From the NCBI GenBank assembly GCA_963786985.1, contig CAWBBL010000021.1, forward strand, positions 1 to 64,000: a DNA stretch of 64,000 nucleotides. The letters are read 5' to 3'. This document shows, one piece after another, positions 58,763-64,000 of this stretch (positions are counted from its first letter, which is position 1; the number at the start of each line of letters is the position of its first letter). Both the position numbers and the translations under genes were made by a program. The notes under the pieces were generated by a model, which saw only the letters and a list, made by a program, of their open reading frames with translations, had not been told where the DNA came from and ran no database searches. The DNA is from Desertimonas sp963786985. Lineage in GTDB: Bacteria > Actinomycetota > Acidimicrobiia > Acidimicrobiales > Ilumatobacteraceae.

Positions 58763-59683
58763 GTGGGGAGGTACTTGGCCGCACGGCTGGCCCAGGGGGC
58801 CTTCGTGATCCTCGGTGTCAGCGTGCTCGTGTTCGTCGTCACGCGCCTGATCGGCGACCCGGTCAACTTCATCCTGCCGTTGTCGGCCTCCCAGGAGCAG
58901 CGCGACGAGCTGCGCGCCAGTCTCGGATTCGACCGGTCGATCTTCACCCAGTTCGGGTCGTTCGCCTCCGACGCGGTGCGCCTCGACTTCGGCGACTCCA
59001 CCTACTTCCGCAACGAAGCAGCGCTCGACATCGTGATGCGCTTCCTCCCCAAGACGTTGCAGCTGGTGATCGCCGGGATGAGCATCGCCTTCTTCGTCTC
59101 GATCCCTCTCGGCGCGATCTGCGCCCTGCGTCCTGGACACCTGCTCGACAAGTCGCTCGTCACCTTCAGCCTGATCGGTCTGGCCAGCCCGCAGTTCTTC
59201 ATCGGTCAGGTGATCCTGCTGATCACGAGCGTGAAGTTCAGCCTCGTCCAGTTCGGCGACGGGCCATGGACCCACCTGATCTTCCCGGCGATCACTCTGG
59301 CGCTGCCGGCGATCGGCCGGCTGACGATGGTCGTGCGCTCGGCGATGATCGACGAACTGAACAGCCAATACGTCAAGGCGGCCAAGGCCAAAGGAGTCAG
59401 CCGCACGCGGATCGTCGGCGTGCACGCCCTGCGCAACGCGGCGATCCCCTTCGTCACGCTGTTCGGGTGGGAGGTGATCCGCGCCTTGGCCGGGTTCACG
59501 CTGGTCGTCGAGGCAGTCTTCGACTGGCCCGGTCTCGGTTCCCTGGCGATCCTCGCCATCAACCAGCGTGACTTCTACCTGATCCAGACGATCGTGTTCG
59601 TCGTCGCCGTGATGGTCGTGTTCGTCAACATCGCGATTGACGTCACCTACAAATTCATCGACCCGCGGGTGCAGTTGACATGA
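58763..59683 (+). CDS. Peptide ABC transporter permease (DppB/OppB type)
   Basis: A 306-residue permease with six membrane helices: MGRYLAARLAQGAFVILGVS, then LIGDPVNFILPLSASQEQRD, the family loop LRASLGFDRSIF, and the ATPase-contact segment QYVKAAKAKGVSRTRIVGVH. The end TYKFIDPRVQLT is typical. Start GTG 58763 follows AGAGGACGTTGA. It pairs with the DppC-type permease downstream. Confidence 0.92.
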   Translation: MGRYLAARLAQGAFVILGVSVLVFVVTRLIGDPVNFILPLSASQEQRDELRASLGFDRSIFTQFGSFASDAVRLDFGDSTYFRNEAALDIVMRFLPKTLQLVIAGMSIAFFVSIPLGAICALRPGHLLDKSLVTFSLIGLASPQFFIGQVILLITSVKFSLVQFGDGPWTHLIFPAITLALPAIGRLTMVVRSAMIDELNSQYVKAAKAKGVSRTRIVGVHALRNAAIPFVTLFGWEVIRALAGFTLVVEAVFDWPGLGSLAILAINQRDFYLIQTIVFVVAVMVVFVNIAIDVTYKFIDPRVQLT

Positions 59684-59692
59684 GACGTTCAT

Positions 59693-59765
59693 TGCGTTCC
59701 CCGGCCACGCAGGCCGTGGCTGGCCGCTCACTCGCTGGCGCTCGCTCGCTCGCACTCGTTGCGAG
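59693..59765 (+). repeat. Interspersed 70-bp repeat, copy 5
   Basis: The cleanest copy: GCGTTCCCCGGCCACGCAGG at the start and CTGGCGCTCGCTCGCTCGCA in the second half. It fills the spacer between the two permease genes. Confidence 0.88.
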
Positions 59766-59771
59766 GGTTCC

Positions 59772-60782
59772 ATGACCTCGACCGACGAATACTCCGCGCA
59801 ACTTCACGAGGTCGAAGACGCGCTCACCGAGGAAGAGGCGTACGAAGGTCGCCCCTACGAGATCCACGCTGCGAAGGGTGGCCTGTTCACCGAGCTGCGG
59901 GCCGACAAGCCCGGCATGTTGTCGGCGGCGTTCCTCATCATCGTCACGATCGCCGCCTTCGGCGCCCCGTGGCTGGCGCCCTATGGCCCCGTCGAGGGCA
60001 ACCCATCGACGTCGAACATCCCGCCGGTGTGGGACGGCGGCACGTGGGCGCACGTGCTCGGCACCGACACGCAGGGGTACGACGTGCTGTCCCGGCTGAT
60101 GTACGGAACGCGCACGACGATGCTGATCGGTTTCGCCGTCGTGTTCCTGTCCGGCACGTTCGGCATCGTCCTCGGCCTCATCGCCGGCTATCGCGGCGGG
60201 CGAACGGACCGTTACCTGATGCGCTGGGTCGACATCCAAGTGGCGTTCCCGGGGCTGCTGATCGCCCTGATCATGATCGCCGTGCTCGGACCGAGCAAGA
60301 GCTCGCTGATCTTCGTGCTGGCGTTCAACGGATGGATGGTCTACGCCCGGATGGCGCGGGGCATCGTCCTGTCGGCGAAGGAACGGCCGTACGTGGAGGC
60401 GGCCGAGATGATCGGCTGCAAAGGACGGCGGGTCATGTTCCGGCACATTCTCCCGAACCTCACGTCGGCGCTGCTCACCCTGGCCGTCCTCGAATTCGCC
60501 CGGATCATCCTCGCCGAGGCGACGCTGTCGTTCCTCGGCCTCGGGCTGCAGTTCCCCGAGGTCTCCCTCGGCGTGATGGCCAACAGCGGGCGCGACGCAT
60601 TCTTCTCACTCCCCCGTCTGGCGATCATCCCTGGCGTCGCCATCACGCTCATCGTCCTCGCCGTCAACTTCCTCGCGTCCTGGCTCCGCGTCGCCCTCGA
60701 CCCGATCGAGCGGGAGAAGCGCTACGCCGCCGGGTCGGTGTCGTCGGCCGCCTCGGCGACTGCCCTCACGGGAGAAGCATGA
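59772..60782 (+). CDS. Peptide ABC transporter permease (DppC/OppC type)
   Basis: A 336-residue permease. It has a cytoplasmic N-terminal tail of about 50 acidic residues, then LSAAFLIIVTIAAFGAPWLA, HVLGTDTQGYDVLSRLMYGT and the contact loop PYVEAAEMIGCKGRRVMFRH followed by ILPNLTSALLTLAVLEFARI. ATG 59772 is close to the repeat upstream. It forms the transmembrane channel with the DppB-type protein. Confidence 0.92.
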   Translation: MTSTDEYSAQLHEVEDALTEEEAYEGRPYEIHAAKGGLFTELRADKPGMLSAAFLIIVTIAAFGAPWLAPYGPVEGNPSTSNIPPVWDGGTWAHVLGTDTQGYDVLSRLMYGTRTTMLIGFAVVFLSGTFGIVLGLIAGYRGGRTDRYLMRWVDIQVAFPGLLIALIMIAVLGPSKSSLIFVLAFNGWMVYARMARGIVLSAKERPYVEAAEMIGCKGRRVMFRHILPNLTSALLTLAVLEFARIILAEATLSFLGLGLQFPEVSLGVMANSGRDAFFSLPRLAIIPGVAITLIVLAVNFLASWLRVALDPIEREKRYAAGSVSSAASATALTGEA

Positions 60783-60792
60783 TGGTGGTGCG

Positions 60793-61893
60793 ATGACGCC
60801 GGCCCTCGAGGTCGACCACCTGCAGGTCGACTTCGTGACCCGCCGGGGCACGGTGCACGCCGTCCGCGACGTCAGCTTCACGATCGGCAAGGGCGAAACC
60901 CTCGGCCTCGTCGGCGAGTCGGGCTCCGGCAAGAGCGTCACGGCCCAGGCCTTGCTCGGCATGATCGAACTGCCGGGTCGCATCGTCGGCGGCGATGTGC
61001 GCTGGAAGGGCGAGTCGCTCGTCCACGGCAATGCCGCGACCACGATCGAACGGGTCCGCGGGCGCGAGATCGCGATGATCTTCCAGGATCCGATGACGTC
61101 GCTCGACCCGGTGTTCTCGATCGGCAGCCAGATGGTCGAGATCCTCCGCCGTCATCGCAAGTCGAGCCGCAAAGAGGCCTGGGCCCGCGCCGTCGAGCTG
61201 CTCGACATGGTGGGTATCGCCAACCCGACCCAACGCGTCAAGCAGTACCCGTTCGAGATGTCCGGCGGGATGCGCCAACGCGTGCTCATCGCCATGGCCT
61301 TGGCGTGCGAACCGGAGCTGCTCGTCGCCGACGAGCCGACGACGGCCCTCGATGTGACGATCCAGGCGCAGATCCTCGACCTTCTCGCCGACCTGCAGCA
61401 GCGCCTCGACGTCGCCGTGCTGCTGATCACCCACGACCTCGGCGTCGTCGCCGGGGTGTGCGACCGCGTCGCCGTGATGTACGCCGGCAAGATCGTCGAA
61501 GACGCCTCGGCCGCCGACCTCTACGCCACTCCCGCCCATCCGTACTCGGTCGGCTTGTTGCGGTCGACGCCGCGAGTGGACGTGGTACTCGATCGCCTCG
61601 TCGCCATCCACGGCGCGCCGCCCGACCTACGCCGGCCGCCGGTGGGCTGCGCCTACGCCGCGCGTTGCGAGCACGCCGTGACCCGATGCCGCAAGGAACA
61701 GCCGGTGCTCGAAGGTCTCACCGGCAGCGACGATCGCCTCGTCGCCTGCTTCCGTGCAGCCGAGCTGGCCGCCGACGTCGACGTGGTCGAGGTCGAGGTC
61801 GCGATGACGTTCAATGCGTTCCCCGGCCACGCAGGCCGCTCCTGGCCGCTCCTCGGCTGGCGCCTCGTCGCTCGCAACGGAGCGTTGCAGTGA
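60793..61893 (+). CDS. Peptide ABC transporter ATPase (DppD type)
   Basis: A 366-residue ATPase. Walker A is GESGSGKS (41-48), the signature is MSGGMRQRVLIAMALA, Walker B is LLVADEPTTALD, and the switch is LLITHDLGVVAGVC. The oligopeptide/dipeptide C-terminal cysteine motif is GCAYAARCEHAVTRCRKEQP. After VVEVEVAM the last 28 residues (TFNAFPGHAGRSWPLLGWRL onward) are encoded by an interspersed repeat, so the native C-terminus has been extended. It ends 4 bases into the next ATPase gene. Confidence 0.92.
   Translation: MTPALEVDHLQVDFVTRRGTVHAVRDVSFTIGKGETLGLVGESGSGKSVTAQALLGMIELPGRIVGGDVRWKGESLVHGNAATTIERVRGREIAMIFQDPMTSLDPVFSIGSQMVEILRRHRKSSRKEAWARAVELLDMVGIANPTQRVKQYPFEMSGGMRQRVLIAMALACEPELLVADEPTTALDVTIQAQILDLLADLQQRLDVAVLLITHDLGVVAGVCDRVAVMYAGKIVEDASAADLYATPAHPYSVGLLRSTPRVDVVLDRLVAIHGAPPDLRRPPVGCAYAARCEHAVTRCRKEQPVLEGLTGSDDRLVACFRAAELAADVDVVEVEVAMTFNAFPGHAGRSWPLLGWRLVARNGALQ
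61816..61880 (+). repeat. Interspersed 70-bp repeat, copy 6, inside a gene end
   Basis: Begins GCGTTCCCCGGCCACGCAGG; the second half is shortened (GGCGCCTCGTCGCTCGCAAC). It lies in frame at the 3' end of the DppD-type gene. Confidence 0.82.
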
Positions 61894-62912
61894 CGAACGA
61901 AGCGCTGGCACCGACGCTCGGCAGACCGATCCCCACCGAGGAGCGGGTGATCGAGGCCGACGGCATCTCGGTGCGGTTCCCCGTCGGGCGCGGCGGCTTC
62001 TGGGGTCAGCAGGTGAAGTGGGTCCACGCCGTGGACGACGTGTCGTTCACGGTGCACCACGGCGAGACGCTCGGCCTCGTCGGCGAGTCCGGCTCGGGCA
62101 AGACCACTGTCGGGCGCACCGTGCTCCGGCGCATCAATCCGTCGGCGGGCCGGATCATCTTCCGTGGCGAGGACGTCACCGCCACGAAGGGCGAGGAGCT
62201 GCGCCGCCTGCGCCGGCGCATGCAGCTCGTCTTCCAGGATCCCTACGCCTCGCTGAACCCACGGATGTCCGTGCTCCAACTCGTCGCCGAGCCGCTGGTC
62301 GTCCACGGCCTGGCGAAGTCGGCAACCGCCGCCCGCGACGACGTCGTCGCCCTGCTCGAACGGTGCGGTCTCCCCGCCGACACCGCCGATCGCCACCCGC
62401 ACGCCTTCTCGGGTGGCCAACGCCAGCGCATCGGCATCGCCCGGGCGCTGGCCCTCAGGCCGGAGTTCATCGTCGCCGACGAACCGGTCTCGGCGCTCGA
62501 CGTCTCGGTGCGCGCGCAGATCGTCAACCTCCTCCAGGACCTCCAGCGTGAGCTGGGCATCGCCTACCTGTTCATCGCCCACGACCTGTCGGTCGTGCGC
62601 CACATCTCCCACCGCATCGCCATCCTCTACGCCGGCAAGCTGGTCGAGCTCGCCGACTCCGACGCGGTGTACGAGTCGCCGCTCCACCCGTACACCGAAG
62701 CGCTCCTGTCGAGCGTGCCGATCCCCGATCCGCCGTTGCAACGGGCGCGGCAACGGATCGTCCTGCAGGGCGAGATCCCCAACCCCATCGACCCGCCACC
62801 GGGGTGTCGCTTCCAGACCCGCTGCCCGCTCGTCCAGGAGGTCTGCCGCCACGAGACCCCACCGTTCGAGCAGAAGGCGCCCGGCCACTGGGCCGCCTGC
62901 TTCGTCCGATGA
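61890..62912 (+). CDS. Peptide ABC transporter ATPase (DppF type)
   Basis: A 340-residue ATPase. Walker A is GESGSGKTT (65-73), QLVFQDPYASLNPRMSV marks the DppF/OppF type, the signature is FSGGQRQRIGIARALAL, and Walker B is EFIVADEPVSALD. The C-terminal cysteine motif is GCRFQTRCPLVQEVCRHETP. The start is GTG 61890, overlapping the DppD stop. Together with DppD it powers import of the peptide. The stop overlaps the TauE-like gene (ATGA). Confidence 0.93.
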   Translation: MTNEALAPTLGRPIPTEERVIEADGISVRFPVGRGGFWGQQVKWVHAVDDVSFTVHHGETLGLVGESGSGKTTVGRTVLRRINPSAGRIIFRGEDVTATKGEELRRLRRRMQLVFQDPYASLNPRMSVLQLVAEPLVVHGLAKSATAARDDVVALLERCGLPADTADRHPHAFSGGQRQRIGIARALALRPEFIVADEPVSALDVSVRAQIVNLLQDLQRELGIAYLFIAHDLSVVRHISHRIAILYAGKLVELADSDAVYESPLHPYTEALLSSVPIPDPPLQRARQRIVLQGEIPNPIDPPPGCRFQTRCPLVQEVCRHETPPFEQKAPGHWAACFVR

Positions 62913-63724
62913 GCAACGTCAGCACGACCACTGTCGACCGCGCCGGGGCGGCGACCGGCCGGCTGCTGCCGGTCGCCGTCGTCGGGCTGCTGGCCGGCTT
63001 CTTGGCCGGGTTGTTCGGAGTCGGCGGCGGGATCCTCATCGTGCCCGGACTGGTCCTCACCGTCCACATGACCCAACGCCTCGCCCACGGCACGTCGCTG
63101 GCCGCGGTCGTCCCGATCTCGGTGGCCTCGCTCATCAGCTACGCGGCCCACGGCAACGTCGACTGGAACGTCGCCGTGTGGCTGGCGATCGGTGCCGTCG
63201 GCGGAGCCGTCGTCGGCACGCGCCTGCTCCACGTCCTTCCCCAGCGCACGCTGGCGATCATCTTCATCGTGGTCCTCGTCGCCTCGGCGCTGCGCCTGTT
63301 CCTCGCTGCGGACGCCGACGGGCGCGGTGACCTGAGCGCCGGCTCGGTACTCGCCCTCGTCGTGCTCGGGGTGGTCACGGGCGTGCTCGCCGGCCTGCTC
63401 GGCGTCGGCGGCGGCATCATCATGGTGCCGGCGATGATCCTCCTGTTCGGCATCGAACCGGTCGTCGCCAAGGGCACGTCGGCGGCGGTGATCATCGCCG
63501 CCGCGGTGATGGGCACGTGGCGCAATCGGGCCAACGACAACACCGACCTGCGCGCCGCCGCGGTGATCGGGGCCGCCGGCATCGTGACGGCGGCGATCGG
63601 CGGGACCCTCGCCGACCGGATGAGCGACGATGTCTCCAACGTCCTGTTTGCCACGTTGCTGCTGATCGTCGCGGCCCGCATGGCGTGGGGCTTGCGTCGC
63701 GACGCGGAACCCGCAGCCGAGTGA
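62909..63724 (+). CDS. TauE/SafE family membrane exporter
   Basis: A 271-residue protein with eight or so membrane helices and the duplicated TauE signature GLLAGFLAGLFGVGGGILIV and GVLAGLLGVGGGIIMVPAMI. Family members export sulfite or organosulfonates. It overlaps the DppF gene by four bases, so it belongs to the transporter operon. That fits disposal of a sulfur product of peptide catabolism, though sulfur is not proven here. Confidence 0.87.
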   Translation: MSNVSTTTVDRAGAATGRLLPVAVVGLLAGFLAGLFGVGGGILIVPGLVLTVHMTQRLAHGTSLAAVVPISVASLISYAAHGNVDWNVAVWLAIGAVGGAVVGTRLLHVLPQRTLAIIFIVVLVASALRLFLAADADGRGDLSAGSVLALVVLGVVTGVLAGLLGVGGGIIMVPAMILLFGIEPVVAKGTSAAVIIAAAVMGTWRNRANDNTDLRAAAVIGAAGIVTAAIGGTLADRMSDDVSNVLFATLLLIVAARMAWGLRRDAEPAAE

Positions 63725-64000
63725 CTGCGATTGAGTACCTCATCGCCGTCGCCGCCGTGATCATCGGCGCCATCGCCCAGGGCAGCGTCGGATTCGGTTT
63801 CGGCATGCTCGCCGCCCCGGTGCTCGCCCTCGTCGACGAGCAACTCGTTCCCGGCGCCGTGCTGCTGCTCGGCCTCACCGTTGCGCTGATCGTCGCCTGG
63901 GACGAGCGCGGCGCCCTCGACTGGTTGGGGATCCGCTGGGCACTCGTCGGCCGGGTGCTCGGAACCCTCGCCGGTGCCTACGCCGTGACCCGCCTCGACC
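63721..64000 (+). CDS. Second TauE/SafE-like membrane protein, cut by right edge
   Basis: GTG 63721 overlaps the previous stop. The visible 93 residues show the signature half GAIAQGSVGFGFGMLAAPVL, and two further hydrophobic helices (VLLLGLTVALIVAWDE, WALVGRVLGTLAGAYAVTRL). It is a diverged neighbour of the first TauE-like protein; the two may act as a pair or have separate substrates. The C-terminus lies beyond the window. Confidence 0.8.
   Translation, partial: MTAIEYLIAVAAVIIGAIAQGSVGFGFGMLAAPVLALVDEQLVPGAVLLLGLTVALIVAWDERGALDWLGIRWALVGRVLGTLAGAYAVTRLD

Overview
This window is high-GC actinobacterial DNA. The FAS1 and peptidoglycan-binding secreted proteins with Thr/Ser-rich linkers, the SARP and ECF regulators, and the Acidimicrobiia-like gene content suggest a marine or freshwater Acidimicrobiia (Ilumatobacter-like) genome. 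That placement is inference from gene style, not from a marker gene.

Left arm (1-13.5 kb): a truncated DUF3995 membrane gene, an ECF sigma factor, and two damaged genes for exported proteins. These are followed by what looks like a decaying integrated element on the minus strand. The element has an intact tyrosine integrase next to a tRNA-Val(CAC), a heavily frameshifted prim-pol/P4-type primase-helicase gene, an excisionase-like gene, a DNA-binding-type gene and an unknown gene. Reading-frame breaks occur every few hundred bases here, far more often than in the rest of the window.

Middle (13.6-31.4 kb): a membrane J-domain protein; a D-2-hydroxyacid dehydrogenase; a polyamine uptake operon (potABCD) followed by gamma-aminobutyraldehyde dehydrogenase; alanine dehydrogenase; and a single AbiEi/DUF559-like gene bounded by 69-bp inverted repeats. 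Then come large secreted proteins, an acyl-CoA synthetase, murF and ddl, and a thioredoxin-fold protein. The synthetase and murF each carry one frameshift, so some indels in this window are probably sequence errors.

31.4-48.4 kb: a TetR-controlled lipid operon (fatty acyl-CoA reductase fused to a HAD phosphatase, an alcohol dehydrogenase, a LarA-like protein and a PlsC acyltransferase); secreted and LysM lipoproteins; glutamate synthase gltBD; and a three-gene redox cluster of a haem-oxygenase-like diiron oxidase, an unusual ferredoxin and a Rieske protein.

48.4-64 kb: an amino-acid/peptide catabolic island. It has gamma-glutamyltransferase-like, MFS, ornithine cyclodeaminase-like, GlcG-like, aldehyde dehydrogenase and SDR genes, a SARP and a GntR regulator, a complete dipeptide/oligopeptide ABC transporter and two TauE/SafE exporters. 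A shared palindrome (ATACTGTAT) lies at three promoters and probably marks the GntR regulon. A family of about 70-bp interspersed repeats is scattered through 39.8-61.9 kb and contributes to the ends of several genes.
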